From Mariniphaga sp. (lineage in GTDB: Bacteria; Bacteroidota; Bacteroidia; Bacteroidales; Prolixibacteraceae), in NCBI GenBank assembly GCA_010906965.1, contig JAAFHB010000031.1, forward strand, positions 1 to 33,153: a DNA stretch of 33,153 bases. The letters run 5' to 3'. Shown in pieces: positions 6,131 to 17,100 of this stretch; position 1 is the first letter of the stretch, and each line of letters starts with the position of its first letter. The position numbers and the translations under genes were made by a program. The notes below the pieces were generated by a model. The model was given only the letters and a program-made list of their open reading frames with translations, was not told the origin of the DNA and made no database searches.

Positions 6131-8853
6131 ATATTATCGATCTGATTCGTTTGTTGCGAAGGCACATAGTCCTTTTATTGATCACACCAATACTTTTGGC
6201 TGGTCTGGTCATTTATTTCACCAGAACACCTAGTTTTACTTATTCCTCTGAAACAACGCTCTATACCGGAATCGCTTCCGGCTCAAGTGTCGAGATGGGT
6301 AAATCGCTCAATTATTTTGCAACCAATACCGACTTTGATAATCTTATTAATGTAATCCATTCTCGCGAGACTCAACAGGAGGTCGCAATCAGGTTATTAG
6401 CCCAGCATCTTATGCTAAAGGAGTATGATTCGCGATATATCTCACAGAAGTCTTTCCAATATGTAAAAAGAATTACCCCAAACTATGTTAATTCGTTGAT
6501 TGCAAAACAAAAGTCTGAGTCAGAAAATATTAATAATAAAACGAATGCAGCAGCCAAAGGGACACCGATTCAAGCTAAGGAACCAGTTTCAATCGAATAT
6601 CAGGAGCATATAGTTAAAGAAAGCGAAACTCTATATTCCATCTCTCGTCAATACGATGTATCCGTTGAACAAATCAGAGAAGTTAACGGGCTAAATGACA
6701 ACAATATTAAGCCAGGTCAAACAATCCGGATAAGAAAACAAACCGAAAACAAACCAGGAATTGATATTAAAGACACTACTACCATTGTGCAGGATAAAGA
6801 CACTGCAACTTTTTCATTTTCAAAGCTCAACAATTCATTTCAAGATACGAGAAACTTACCTGCTTCCATCGATCCTTTAGCATATGAGCAGACAGTGAAG
6901 AATCTTACTGATTTGGCCAAAAGCGGAGATACCAATTTTGTCTATAACCTTTTAAATTACGACAGTCCTCATTATTCCCTTAAAGATATCTCAGAAATAA
7001 ATGTCCAAAGAATCAACAACAGTGATCTTGTCAAACTAAAATTTACTTCTGACGATCCTGGGATCTGCCAGCAAACTCTTATACTTTTCACTGAGGTTTG
7101 TATAAAAAATTATAGAAATATCAAAGAGAACAGCTCCGATGCTGTTGTTAAATATTTTGAATTTCAAGTAAATCATGCGACTCAAAAGCTAAAAACAGGC
7201 GAAGAAAAACTACTGGCATTCAATAAGGGAAATAACATTATCAACTATTACGAGCAGAGCAAAGCTGTTGCCCTGGCTAAAGAAGCCCTGGATGTCGATT
7301 ATAACAATATGAGAATCAAGCTTGCCGGTACAGAAGCTGCGATAAAAAGGCTGGAAGAGAAATTAGAGAGTCAGCAAAAAATTCAATTAAAAAGTGCTCC
7401 GATTGTTGAAAAAAGAAATCAGCTCAGCCAGATAAACACTAAAATTGCTACGGCCGAAACAATTGGATACAGCAATACATCCGACGGCCAGAACCTGGCT
7501 TCACTTAAAGCGGAAGCCGAACGACTAAAGGAAGAAATTCATGTCGCAGTAACTGATCTATACCGTTTTAGCAACACCACAGAAGGTCTTCCAATCAGCT
7601 CATTGCTGAATGATTGGATCACAAATGTTGTAAACTATGAAGATACCAAGGCAGGACTAGGTGTTCTGCAGAAACGGATACAGGAGTTTCAAAAACAATA
7701 CGAAATCTATGCTCCGGCCGGAGCAAATCTAAAAAGAATCGAACGCGAAATTTCTGTCTCAGAACAGGAGTATCTCGAATTGTTGCATGGATTGAACCAG
7801 GCAAAACTAAAAATGCAAGATATCGAACTTTCGTCAAATCTTAAATCGGTTGATCAACCATTTTTTCCGCTTACCCCCAACCCTACAAAACGTAAGATAG
7901 TGATTGTTGTTGCTGCGTTTTTAGGGTTTCTTTTAGTTTTATCATTAATCCTGGCACTTGAATTTTTTGATGCGACATTGAAAAACCCAAAGAAAGCGGC
8001 TAAGATCCTTAAGCTATTATCATTGGGCATATTCCCCAAAATTTATTTAAAATCACGGGCACTCAATTTCCCGTTCATCACCCAACGACTGATTGAAATT
8101 ATCGTCCAGCGCATTGAACTTTTGAAAAAAGAGAAGGCCGGATTTAATAGTCCTTTTCAGATTCTTCTTTTCAGTACGTCCAGCAATGAAGGTAAAACGG
8201 TCATCTCGATAAATCTGGCATCCCAGTTAAAGAAACTTGGGAACAAGGTGATCGTTATTAGGTATTCCCATGAAAATATAATACATAATGGATCAACTAA
8301 AAATCAATGTCCAGGCACTTTTTTAACTAATGACGAAGAACCACCAGTGCAGCAAAAAAGGTTCTCACTGATTAATTGGCTTTTAGGTTATGCTGATGCG
8401 CGAATAGATTATCAAAGTCGTATTTTATGCGAATACGGTTCGACGCTTTCAAAAGATCAATTCTACGAATTTGAAATTAATGATGACTACAATCGGATTA
8501 CTAGTTATAAAGAATTGTTAATCAATAATAATCATTCGCTATCATTTATTCCCGACTATGTATTAATCGAGATTCCCCCAATTCTTTTTTACCCTTATCC
8601 TTCAGGTTTGGTCGCATCAGTTGATCTGCCATTAATGGTGTGTCGTGCAAATAGAATCTGGTCTCAATCTGATCAGGGTGCGTTGGAAAATGTCGCTAAA
8701 ATCACTTCTCAAACACCCCAATTCATAATTAATGGGGTGGAATTGGAGGTCGTCGAATCGGTTCTTGGCGAATTACCAAAGAAAAGAAGCTGGCTTCGAA
8801 AGATTTCAAAAAGGATCATTTATTTCCAGTTCTTTGCGTCAAACCATTTGTAA
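6127..8853 (+). CDS. Wzz/Wzc-like polysaccharide co-polymerase with LysM domain and degenerate kinase domain
   Basis: 908 residues. TM1 is at about 12-32 and TM2 at about 590-612, with a large periplasmic part between them. That part holds the Wzz start (residues 5-115), a linker rich in Asn, Lys and Ser, a LysM domain at 160-204 (HIVKESETLYSISRQYDVSV then NNIKPGQTIRI), and long coiled-coil helices at 340-570. The PLTPNPTKRK segment before TM2 is typical of Wzz/Wzc. The cytoplasmic part resembles BY-kinases: Walker A SSNEGKT at 685-691. But the Walker A' strand reads VIVIRYS (Arg in place of Asp) and Walker B reads VLIEIPP (Glu in place of Asp), and there is no C-terminal Tyr cluster. It should control chain length and join polymerisation to export, while kinase activity is doubtful. 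It overlaps the upstream TolC-like gene by 4 bases. Confidence 0.85.
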   Translation: MNIIDLIRLLRRHIVLLLITPILLAGLVIYFTRTPSFTYSSETTLYTGIASGSSVEMGKSLNYFATNTDFDNLINVIHSRETQQEVAIRLLAQHLMLKEYDSRYISQKSFQYVKRITPNYVNSLIAKQKSESENINNKTNAAAKGTPIQAKEPVSIEYQEHIVKESETLYSISRQYDVSVEQIREVNGLNDNNIKPGQTIRIRKQTENKPGIDIKDTTTIVQDKDTATFSFSKLNNSFQDTRNLPASIDPLAYEQTVKNLTDLAKSGDTNFVYNLLNYDSPHYSLKDISEINVQRINNSDLVKLKFTSDDPGICQQTLILFTEVCIKNYRNIKENSSDAVVKYFEFQVNHATQKLKTGEEKLLAFNKGNNIINYYEQSKAVALAKEALDVDYNNMRIKLAGTEAAIKRLEEKLESQQKIQLKSAPIVEKRNQLSQINTKIATAETIGYSNTSDGQNLASLKAEAERLKEEIHVAVTDLYRFSNTTEGLPISSLLNDWITNVVNYEDTKAGLGVLQKRIQEFQKQYEIYAPAGANLKRIEREISVSEQEYLELLHGLNQAKLKMQDIELSSNLKSVDQPFFPLTPNPTKRKIVIVVAAFLGFLLVLSLILALEFFDATLKNPKKAAKILKLLSLGIFPKIYLKSRALNFPFITQRLIEIIVQRIELLKKEKAGFNSPFQILLFSTSSNEGKTVISINLASQLKKLGNKVIVIRYSHENIIHNGSTKNQCPGTFLTNDEEPPVQQKRFSLINWLLGYADARIDYQSRILCEYGSTLSKDQFYEFEINDDYNRITSYKELLINNNHSLSFIPDYVLIEIPPILFYPYPSGLVASVDLPLMVCRANRIWSQSDQGALENVAKITSQTPQFIINGVELEVVESVLGELPKKRSWLRKISKRIIYFQFFASNHL

Positions 8854-8983
8854 AAGATCAGTGAAATTGAAATATTTTCAATGCTGAAAAAAAAGATTTA
8901 GCGAATTTAAAGTATCAACTAACAATCCTTTTAATACCTGATAATTAGTCAGATATTATTTTTCACTTATTAAAAATCAACTA

Positions 8984-10351
8984 TTGAGAACTGCGTATCA
9001 AAAGGTGACCCAGGAAGCAAATTTTCTTTCATTAGCGGGGAATATCACAATCGCTTTTTTCGGTTTTGCAGGTTTCGCTTTGATTGCCAGAAGTTTCCCG
9101 ATAGAAATATTCGGTCAATGGGTGCTATATATTTCAGCGGGTGCATTCATTGAGATGTTCAGATTTGGTATCACAAATACTGCAATTATAAGGTATCTGT
9201 CGGGAGTTGAGCATGAAGAACGTTTAAAGTTTATCGGGTCTAATGGATTCATAGGCCTGGTTGCCACAACAGTAATAGCTCTGGTAATTTGGGCATGCCA
9301 TTTCTTTTTTGCCGTACCAATAAAAAATGCCGGATACGAGCTTTTCTTTGTCTGGTATCCATTACTTGCCTTTATAAATCTCCCTTACAACAATTCGCTG
9401 GTCATATTGCAGGCTGATCAGCAATTCGGCAAAATACTATTTATCAAGTCTTTTGAAAGCGGAATTTTTTTCCTGATCTTGCTATTCAATTATTTCTTTC
9501 TTAAGATGACACTTGTACAATTAGTAGTGGTGCAATTAATCATTAATTTGATTTCCTCACTTATTTGTACTGTAAAAGGATGGGACGGACTCCGTTATCT
9601 AAGACATGCAACAAGACGAACCAACAAAGTTTTACTTGATTTTGGGAAATACACCACATTTACATTAATTGGGAGTAACTTATTACGAAGCGCGGATACG
9701 CTGATTATTAGTCTTAGCCCATTAGGAACCGCTGCAGTTGCACTCTATAGTATTCCTATGAAATTAACCGAATTACAGCAGATTCCACTACGAAGTTTTG
9801 TAGCAACTGCATTTCCGAAAATGTCAAAAGCAAGTGTTCAGGGAAAAATTGAAGAAGTAAAGAATCTGTTTTATACCTATAGCGGAGCAATGTCATATCT
9901 GTTTGTATTCATCTGCATTATAACATTTGTCTTTGCCGAGTACTTCGTTTTGATTTTAGGAGGAGCTCAATATGTAGGAACAGATCCGGCTACAGGAGCC
10001 AATCCCGTTACAATCATGAGAGTATTTTCTATTTATGGATTGTTGCTTCCAATTGATAGAATGACAGGAATTGGTCTGGACAGTATCAACAAACCCGGGA
10101 AAAACCTCATTAAAGTTGGCCTTATGGTAATTGCCAATGTTATAGGTGATTTGATTGCTATTTTCATATTTAAATCGCTTCTTATGGTTGCAATTGCTTC
10201 CATTTTATTTACGGTTGTCGGGATATTGGTTGGATTCTATTTTTTGGATAAAGAACTTCATCTTAAGCATCGCAAAGTATTCTCTGCCGGGCTTAAATTT
10301 TATGAGGACATGTATAATAAAATTAAAGCACACAAATCAAAGACAATTTAA
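8984..10351 (+). CDS. Polysaccharide flippase (Wzx-like, MOP superfamily)
   Basis: A 455-residue, strongly hydrophobic protein with about twelve membrane segments and the N-terminal layout of the polysaccharide synthesis/MatE group: a short cytoplasmic lead, then AGNITIAFFGFAGFALIARSFPI and FGQWVLYISAG. It should move lipid-linked repeat units across the inner membrane. The start is TTG at 8984. The frame has a stop at 8942 and no ATG before residue 58, which lies after TM1, so a TTG (or the GTG at 9005) must be used. The 130 bases before the gene carry no clear promoter. The mid-protein segment SNLLRSADTLIISLSPLG (residues 230-247) is typical of these flippases. Confidence 0.85.
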   Translation: MRTAYQKVTQEANFLSLAGNITIAFFGFAGFALIARSFPIEIFGQWVLYISAGAFIEMFRFGITNTAIIRYLSGVEHEERLKFIGSNGFIGLVATTVIALVIWACHFFFAVPIKNAGYELFFVWYPLLAFINLPYNNSLVILQADQQFGKILFIKSFESGIFFLILLFNYFFLKMTLVQLVVVQLIINLISSLICTVKGWDGLRYLRHATRRTNKVLLDFGKYTTFTLIGSNLLRSADTLIISLSPLGTAAVALYSIPMKLTELQQIPLRSFVATAFPKMSKASVQGKIEEVKNLFYTYSGAMSYLFVFICIITFVFAEYFVLILGGAQYVGTDPATGANPVTIMRVFSIYGLLLPIDRMTGIGLDSINKPGKNLIKVGLMVIANVIGDLIAIFIFKSLLMVAIASILFTVVGILVGFYFLDKELHLKHRKVFSAGLKFYEDMYNKIKAHKSKTI

Positions 10352-10373
10352 TCTTTAAAATATACAGGAATAA

Positions 10374-11876
10374 ATGATTATGCAAGGCAATGTTCATCCC
10401 TTCGAAATACAAACAGGTTCCGGCAAATTGGGGAAACCATTTTATGTTGTATCGATTCTGTGCATCGTTGCCATAGCTGCAGTACTGATAAGCCGATTGG
10501 GAGTTGCTGGTGGGTTTGCCCTGATCCTTATGCCATTCGTTGTTGCCTATTTCAATTTTCTATTCAGATTCCCCATAATTGGCTATTATTCAGCCGTTGC
10601 TCTTAGTTTTGTTTTGTTGGGATTAGGAAGGTATATTGACGATCTGCCGATTGGACTGGCAATGGACGGGCTGTTGATTTTAACTTATATAGCGCTAATA
10701 TTTAATAAATTTTACGATCGGGTTGATTGGAAACCAGCAAAAAAAGATATTACGCTTTTGGCTGTTATTTGGTTTGGGTATTCACTTCTGGAGGTGCTAA
10801 ATCCCGAGTCGCGAAGCTTTTCAGCCTGGATGTCGGGGATGCGTGGCATTTCCTTTTATATGGTATTAATGATCCCTCTTGCATTGCTATTTATAAATAC
10901 AAATCACAAACTAAATCTGTTTTTGTATTTGTGGGGAATATTTTCAATAATCGTGTCTCTGAAAGGAATCATGCAAAATACAATTGGGGTCGACCCCTGG
11001 GAAAAAGCCTGGCTCGATGCCGGAGCAGCTGAAACCCATATACTATTCGGGAAACTTCGTATCTTTTCTTTTCTGAGTGATGCCGGGCAATTTGGTGCCA
11101 ATCAGGCCTATTCAGCTGTTGTTGCCACAATAATTGCACTTTCCGTAAAAAGTCGTCGCAGTAAAATATTTTGCATCATTATTGCGGTTTTGGGGTTCTA
11201 TGGAATGTTATTATCAGGAACACGTGGCGCAATCAGTATTCCTTTAGCTGGGTTCGCACTCTATTTTTTTCTGAAAAAGAACATCCTAGTCATGATTTCC
11301 GGCGTTATTATTCTTCTCTCAGTATTCTTTTTCTTTAAATATACCTCAATTGGTCAGAATATTCAAGAAATCAGACGTATGAGATCGGCTTTCGACCCTA
11401 ATGATCCGTCGCTTCAGGTACGGATCGAAAATCAGAAAAAACTGTCTGTTTATCTTGCCTCGCGTCCCATGGGAGGTGGAATCGGACATGCCGGGGTAAA
11501 AGCAAAGAAATTTCTTCCGAATGCATTTCTTTCTCAAATTGCCACAGATAGCTGGTATGTCTTAATTTGGGCAGAACAGGGAATAATTGGATTATGTTTG
11601 CACCTGTTTATTCTTTTTTATATTCTGATCAAAGCATCATACCGAATTATGTTCCGAATCAGGGATCCTATTTTGAAAATGAAAATGGCTGCACTTGCAT
11701 CAGGTATGTTTGGAATTATGGTTGCATCCTATGGAAATGCAGTTTTGGGAACAATGCCTACAGGAATGCTATTATACACATCAATGGCAGTAATGTTAAA
11801 TACAGATATACTTGATAAAGAAGCTATTTCGAAGAACCAGGAAGAGAAGTCTCTTCACTCTGAAAACGAATATTAG
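10374..11876 (+). CDS. O-antigen ligase/polymerase-like membrane protein (Wzy/WaaL type)
   Basis: 500 residues with about ten to twelve membrane segments and one large external loop (about 323-398) between late segments, which is the layout of the Wzy_C/O-antigen ligase family. Visible family features are LLSGTRGAI at 279-287, an Arg-containing loop (DPSLQVRIENQK, 344-355), and GGGIGHAG at 367-374 before TDSWYVLIWAEQGIIG. Such enzymes use lipid-linked oligosaccharides to build or transfer glycan; from sequence alone I cannot tell polymerase from ligase. Its place between a flippase and glycosyltransferases favours a repeat-unit polymerase. ATGs at 10374 and 10380 are both possible starts. Confidence 0.83.
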   Translation: MIMQGNVHPFEIQTGSGKLGKPFYVVSILCIVAIAAVLISRLGVAGGFALILMPFVVAYFNFLFRFPIIGYYSAVALSFVLLGLGRYIDDLPIGLAMDGLLILTYIALIFNKFYDRVDWKPAKKDITLLAVIWFGYSLLEVLNPESRSFSAWMSGMRGISFYMVLMIPLALLFINTNHKLNLFLYLWGIFSIIVSLKGIMQNTIGVDPWEKAWLDAGAAETHILFGKLRIFSFLSDAGQFGANQAYSAVVATIIALSVKSRRSKIFCIIIAVLGFYGMLLSGTRGAISIPLAGFALYFFLKKNILVMISGVIILLSVFFFFKYTSIGQNIQEIRRMRSAFDPNDPSLQVRIENQKKLSVYLASRPMGGGIGHAGVKAKKFLPNAFLSQIATDSWYVLIWAEQGIIGLCLHLFILFYILIKASYRIMFRIRDPILKMKMAALASGMFGIMVASYGNAVLGTMPTGMLLYTSMAVMLNTDILDKEAISKNQEEKSLHSENEY

Positions 11877-11936
11877 AAGTAATGGTTTGGTTAATTAAGA
11901 TCCGATTTGCAAACTCTTAAGTTGTAGAAATAAATT

Positions 11937-12851
11937 ATGGAAAGGCCGCTTGTTTCAATTATTACAGTTAGTTACGACCATCCCGAGGTTACTTGCGCAT
12001 TGTTGGAGTCGTTACGTAATATCACCTACCCGAACATTGAAATTATTGTGGTCGACAATGCTTCTCCAAACGATGATCCGGCAATTATATATCAATTGTA
12101 TCCTGAAATAATTTTTATTCAAAGCAAAGAGAACCTGGGCTTTGCTGGCGGAAATAACCTGGGCATCCAGCAAGCAAAGGGGAAATATGTTCTGTTTCTG
12201 AATAATGATACGGAAGTTGAAATGGGATTTCTGGAGCCGCTGGTTGAAAAATTTGAAAAAAACAACAAAATTGGAGCAGTTAGTCCAAAGATAAAATTCT
12301 TCTACAAACCGGATACAATTCAATTTTCAGGACAAGCCCCTATCAATCCTTACACAATACGCAGCCACGGATTTGGATACGGAGTAAAAGATAGCGGCCA
12401 GTTTGATCATGATACACTTACCTCATTTGTACATGGTGCAGCAATGATGTTACCCATGGAAGTCATAAAAAAAGTGGGGTTGATGGCAGAGATTTATTTT
12501 CTGTATTACGAGGAACTTGACTGGGGTGCCCGAATTAGAAATGCTGGCTACGAGTTGTGGTATGTTCATAATTCAACTGTTTTGCACAAAGAATCGATTT
12601 CAACAGGAAGGCTTTCCCCTTTCAAAACATTCTACATGAACCGATCAAGGTTACTTTACCTCCGGCGTAATGTGAACAGCACCACATTCGTAGTAGCTTT
12701 GCTTTATCAACTATTCGTTTCAATTCCTAAGAATATGCTTTCTTTCATCTTTAAGAAAAATAGCGGGCATTTTAAAGCCTACTGCAATGCTGTTAATTGG
12801 CATATTAAAAATATGTTTATCAAAGACATACACGATAATCCAACCTTGTAA
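11937..12851 (+). CDS. GT2 family glycosyltransferase (rhamnosyltransferase-like)
   Basis: 304 residues with a GT-A fold of the GT2 group: the nucleotide-binding strand VSIITVSYDHPE, Asp40 in IIVVDNAS, GFAGGNNLGI at 68-77, the NND metal motif at 89-91 (LFLNNDTEVE), and YYEELDWGARIRNAGYE near 190-205, whose acidic residues supply the catalytic base. This pattern is common in rhamnosyl- and galactofuranosyl-type transferases that add one sugar to a lipid-linked chain, but the donor cannot be assigned. It has no membrane helix at the N-terminus. A hydrophobic C-terminal patch (LLYQLFVSI) may sit on the membrane. Confidence 0.88.
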   Translation: MERPLVSIITVSYDHPEVTCALLESLRNITYPNIEIIVVDNASPNDDPAIIYQLYPEIIFIQSKENLGFAGGNNLGIQQAKGKYVLFLNNDTEVEMGFLEPLVEKFEKNNKIGAVSPKIKFFYKPDTIQFSGQAPINPYTIRSHGFGYGVKDSGQFDHDTLTSFVHGAAMMLPMEVIKKVGLMAEIYFLYYEELDWGARIRNAGYELWYVHNSTVLHKESISTGRLSPFKTFYMNRSRLLYLRRNVNSTTFVVALLYQLFVSIPKNMLSFIFKKNSGHFKAYCNAVNWHIKNMFIKDIHDNPTL

Positions 12852-12877
12852 TTCAAATCTATTAATCCGAATTAGTC

Positions 12878-14089
12878 ATGAATACGGCATTATATACAAT
12901 ATTTCAAATAATACAAATCTTTGCGTTCATCGTATTATTGCTACCGACACTCTATATTTTGATATTTGCAGTTGCGGGATTATTTTACAAGCAACAATCC
13001 TACCCTATCCAGCCCACATTACGAAGAATAGCAGTACTTATTCCTGGTTATAAAGAAGATGATGTGATAATTGAGGTTGCAAAAGATGCTCTTGAACAGG
13101 AATATCCTCATCAAAAATATGATGTTGTGATAATTGCCGACTCCTTTCAAAAGGAAACAATTTCCAGACTACGGGAATTGCCTATCAAAGTTATCGAAGT
13201 TAAATTTGATAAAAGCACTAAATCGAAAGCCTTAAACAAAGCGATGGAGCAGTTGCCCGATGAATATGATATCGCAGTTGTACTTGATGCTGACAACTTA
13301 ATGGCTGCCGACTTCCTGACGAAAGTAAATGCAGCTTTTGAACAGCGTTTTATGGCAGTTCAAGGTCACCGGGCAGCTAAAAACATGGACACTCATCTGG
13401 CTATTCTCGATGCCGTTAGTGAAGAGATCAACAACCACATTTTCCGAAAAGGACATCGCGTTTTAGGCCTTTCTTCAGCAATCATTGGTTCAGGAATGGC
13501 ATTTAAATATGATTTTTTCAAAACGATGATGTTATCAGTAACAGCGATTGGTGGATTTGATAAGGAAATAGAACTTAAAATGCTTAAAGAGAAACACAAA
13601 ATTGCTTATCTTGATGATGCTTTAGTTTATGATGAAAAAGTGCAGAAAGCTGAAGTTTTCAGTAATCAGCGTCGACGTTGGCTCTCAGCACAGTTGCATT
13701 ACTTTCGCCAGGATTTTGGTTCGTCTTTGAAAGCTTTTATAACTCAGGGAAATATCGATTACTTTGATAAAGCGATTCAATTTATTCAACCACCAAGAAT
13801 CTTACTGCTTGGTGCGGTAATTTTAGTAAGTAATTTATTTATTCTGACCAATTGGTTCTTAAATATTTTAAGTTTAAGTATCATTTTATGGTTAATACTT
13901 CAGATTCTTTGTTTATTAGCCTTCTTGTTCTCAATTCCAGGTTCGTTTTACAATGTTGGCACCTTAAAAGCAATGGCAAGCTTACCAAAAGGCATGTTAC
14001 TAATGTTTGGCTCGTTGCTTAAAATCAAAGGAGCTAATAAGCAATTTATTCATACAAAACACACTGTTGTTAAACCTCCTATTAATTAA
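12878..14089 (+). CDS. Membrane GT2 glycosyltransferase with QxxRW motif
   Basis: 403 residues. There is a membrane helix at about 8-35, then a cytoplasmic GT-A domain: IAVLIPGYKEDDVI, Asp88 in VVIIADSF, DAD at 137-139 (VVLDADNL), GSGMAFKYDFF, and the QRRRW (QxxRW) motif at 264-268. At least two C-terminal membrane helices follow at about 312-370. The QxxRW motif and flanking helices resemble the cellulose-synthase/hyaluronan-synthase type of GT2, which can be processive and extrude product. In this locus it might instead add a single residue or a side chain. It begins 27 bases after the previous GT2, so the two are probably co-transcribed. Confidence 0.86.
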   Translation: MNTALYTIFQIIQIFAFIVLLLPTLYILIFAVAGLFYKQQSYPIQPTLRRIAVLIPGYKEDDVIIEVAKDALEQEYPHQKYDVVIIADSFQKETISRLRELPIKVIEVKFDKSTKSKALNKAMEQLPDEYDIAVVLDADNLMAADFLTKVNAAFEQRFMAVQGHRAAKNMDTHLAILDAVSEEINNHIFRKGHRVLGLSSAIIGSGMAFKYDFFKTMMLSVTAIGGFDKEIELKMLKEKHKIAYLDDALVYDEKVQKAEVFSNQRRRWLSAQLHYFRQDFGSSLKAFITQGNIDYFDKAIQFIQPPRILLLGAVILVSNLFILTNWFLNILSLSIILWLILQILCLLAFLFSIPGSFYNVGTLKAMASLPKGMLLMFGSLLKIKGANKQFIHTKHTVVKPPIN

Positions 14090-14124
14090 TCATTTACTAA
14101 AATTTACTGTTACAATATAGACAT

Positions 14125-17100
14125 ATGAATATCAAAAATAAAATCCTCCTCTTATTTTCCGCTACGATAGTAATTTTAGCTGCGGTTCTGTTTTTATTTC
14201 GTAAAACTCAACAGCGACAAAATGATATGATTATACAATCTGCCGCAGAACAACAGGTTGTTCTGATCAATACTGCAATCCATGTTCAATCCGATCAGCT
14301 TGATCAGATCGTTCTGGATTATACCAATTGGGATGAAATAATTGTCAAACTTAAAACCCCAAATCAACGATGGGCAGACGATAATATTGCAAGTATCATT
14401 AAATCATTTAAACTTTTCTCCGTCGATGTATTTAACGCTGACAATCAGTTAATTTACGGTTTCGGCAAACAATCAACTAATATTCTGGGAAATTCAGCAA
14501 CTCGTAAATTAATCATCAATGCGATGAAGGATAAAGGAATCTTGCACTATTTCAAGCTAATTCCTGATGGCCTGTTAGAAATTTCTGCCGCATCGATACA
14601 TCCAACCCTCGATAGCTTACGGGTTTCTCCACCTTCAGGGTATTTTTTTATCAGCAGAATCTGGAACCAGGACTTTTTGCATGATTTATCAGAAAATACG
14701 GCAAGCACTATCTTCTTTGCGGAAAGGGAAATCCAGAACATCCAACGCCTGGAAAATGACTCGATTACTGTTTCTAAGGCACTATTGAGCTTTGATGAGA
14801 AAAGAATTGGAAACCTGGTAATTAAAAAACCAAATAATGTTCTTGTCAACTATCATAAATTAAGTGATTTTGTGTTTTACTTTCTTGTAATTACGCTGCT
14901 TATCTTGCTTTCATTATTCTTTATTATACTTTACCAATGGATCAGACGTCCACTAAAACTAATCACAGATAGTCTAAGACATGGAGACACTTCACAATTG
15001 GAAGTGCTCAAAAAAAAGAAGAATGAGTTCAGTCAGATAGCCCGTCTAATTTCAATTTTCAACCAACAGAAATTGGAGCTCGAAAAGGAGAACATCGAAA
15101 TAAACCTCATACAGACCGAATTAATAAAGCAACGCAGTGTCCTTCATGGGATGGCACTTGCATCTAATCATCTATTGACCAACGAAAATTTCGATTCCGC
15201 TATTCAGGAAGCGCTTGATGCCATAAGCAGTCCATCATCATTAGATCGGATTTTTATATACAAAAATTTATCAGACAATTCATTAGGCGAAAGAAATGCA
15301 AAAAGAGTATATAAATTTATTACTCCGGCCTTAAGGGATAAAGTTGATTCAAGAAACTGCGAAGAAATTTCATTCTCACAAACAGCTGAATGGTTTTCAT
15401 CCCTAAAGGAAGGCAAAACGATAAAAGGGCTATCAAGTGAATTCAATACAGAATTAAAGCAGTTAATTGAATGTCAATTAATTAAATCAATAATAATCGA
15501 ACCGGTTATTGATAAGAAGAAAAATCATTTCTGGGGATTTGTTGGATTTGCCGACTGCACGAATGATCATATCTGGACAACTGCTGAAGAGACAGTTTTA
15601 AGCATGCTGGCAAGTAACATTGGAGGAGCAATCCGGAGACAGGAGTCGCAGGAAGAGCTAAAAAATGCAATGGAACTAGCCAAATCAGCTGACCGCGCAA
15701 AATCTGAGTTTCTGGCCTCCATGTCTCATGAAATTCGTACTCCAATGAATGGTGTCATCGGTATGACCAGTCTTTTGCTGCTCTCAGACCTCACCCCAAC
15801 TCAGCGTGACTATGTCAATACAATAGAAACATCAGGCGAAAGCCTGATGAATATTATTAATGAGATACTTGATTTTTCTAAAATTGAATCAGGACGAATG
15901 GAGCTGGAAGAAAATTCATTCGATCTGCGTCTTTGTATCGAAGATGTTCTGGATCTTATGGCTCCTAAAGCGCTTGAAAAGCATCTTGATATCATTTATT
16001 TTATTGATCCTGAAGTGCATCAGTATATTTTTGGTGATGGTTTCAGGTTACGCCAAATAATTGTTAATCTGGTAAGTAACGCTATCAAATTCACTGAAAA
16101 AGGAGATATTCTGATCTATATTTCATTGGCTTCGCAGACAGATGGAAATGTTGTTCTCGATTTTTCAGTTAAAGATACGGGAATAGGTATACCTTCAAAT
16201 AAAATAGATTTACTATTTTTACCATTCACCCAGGTAGATGCCTCTACAACAAGAAAATACGGTGGAACTGGTCTTGGCTTGGCGATTACTTCCAGTCTCG
16301 TAAAATTAATGCATGGTAAAATTTGGGTGATAAGTGACGAAGGAAATGGGTCTAATTTCCACTTTACAATTCAAACACGAAATTCAACCCCTGAAGAGGA
16401 ATTCAATCAGGCTGATAAGACACTCCAAAATCTTCCGGGTAAATCAATTCTAATCGTTGATGACAATGCCACTAACCGTAAAATACTAAAATTACAGTGT
16501 GAATTTTGGGGAATGAAAGCGACTGCTGCTGAGTCCGGCGAAGAAGCCCTTATTTTACTTGGCAAAAACCATTATGATGCAGGTATTCTTGACATGCAAA
16601 TGCCTCAAATGGATGGAATTATGTTGGCACGCGAAATTAGGGTCCAGTTCAGCAAAGAAAAACTGCCATTAATAATGCTTACTTCAGTGGGTTTTAACAA
16701 AGAATCAGAGGAACTAAAAAAACTATTTTCATACTATGTTAATAAACCGATTAAGCATTCGCAACTTGCTGATATTTTACTGAAGGTGGTAACATCAATC
16801 AAAACACCAATAGTAGCAGCACCAATAAACTATGAAAAACTAAATGAAATTTCGAAGAAATACCCGTTTCAGATTTTAATTGCCGAAGACAACCAGATTA
16901 ATCAGAAACTAATACGAAATGTTTTTGAAATATTGGGGTATAAAACTGATATTGTAGCAAATGGCCTCGAAGCATTGGAAGCACTTAAACGAAAGAACTA
17001 CAATTTAATCTTCATGGATATTCAAATGCCAGAAATGAACGGTTACGAAGCAACCAGCATCATAGTCCAGCGCAGGAAAGAAGACCGGCCAATAATTATC

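Noticed and set aside
8859-8886. Inverted repeat ATTGAAA/TTTCAAT with flanking CAG/CTG after the Wzc-like gene, considered as a terminator
   Set aside because: The stem is AT-rich and the following run is A, not T, so it does not fit a + strand terminator, and no - strand gene ends there.
12787-13053. 88-codon + strand frame bridging two GT2 genes
   Set aside because: It overlaps the ends of two well-supported genes in another frame and shows no recognisable sequence.
15204-15446. 80-codon - strand frame inside the first kinase
   Set aside because: It lies opposite the GAF domain; composition and lack of motifs show it to be a shadow frame.
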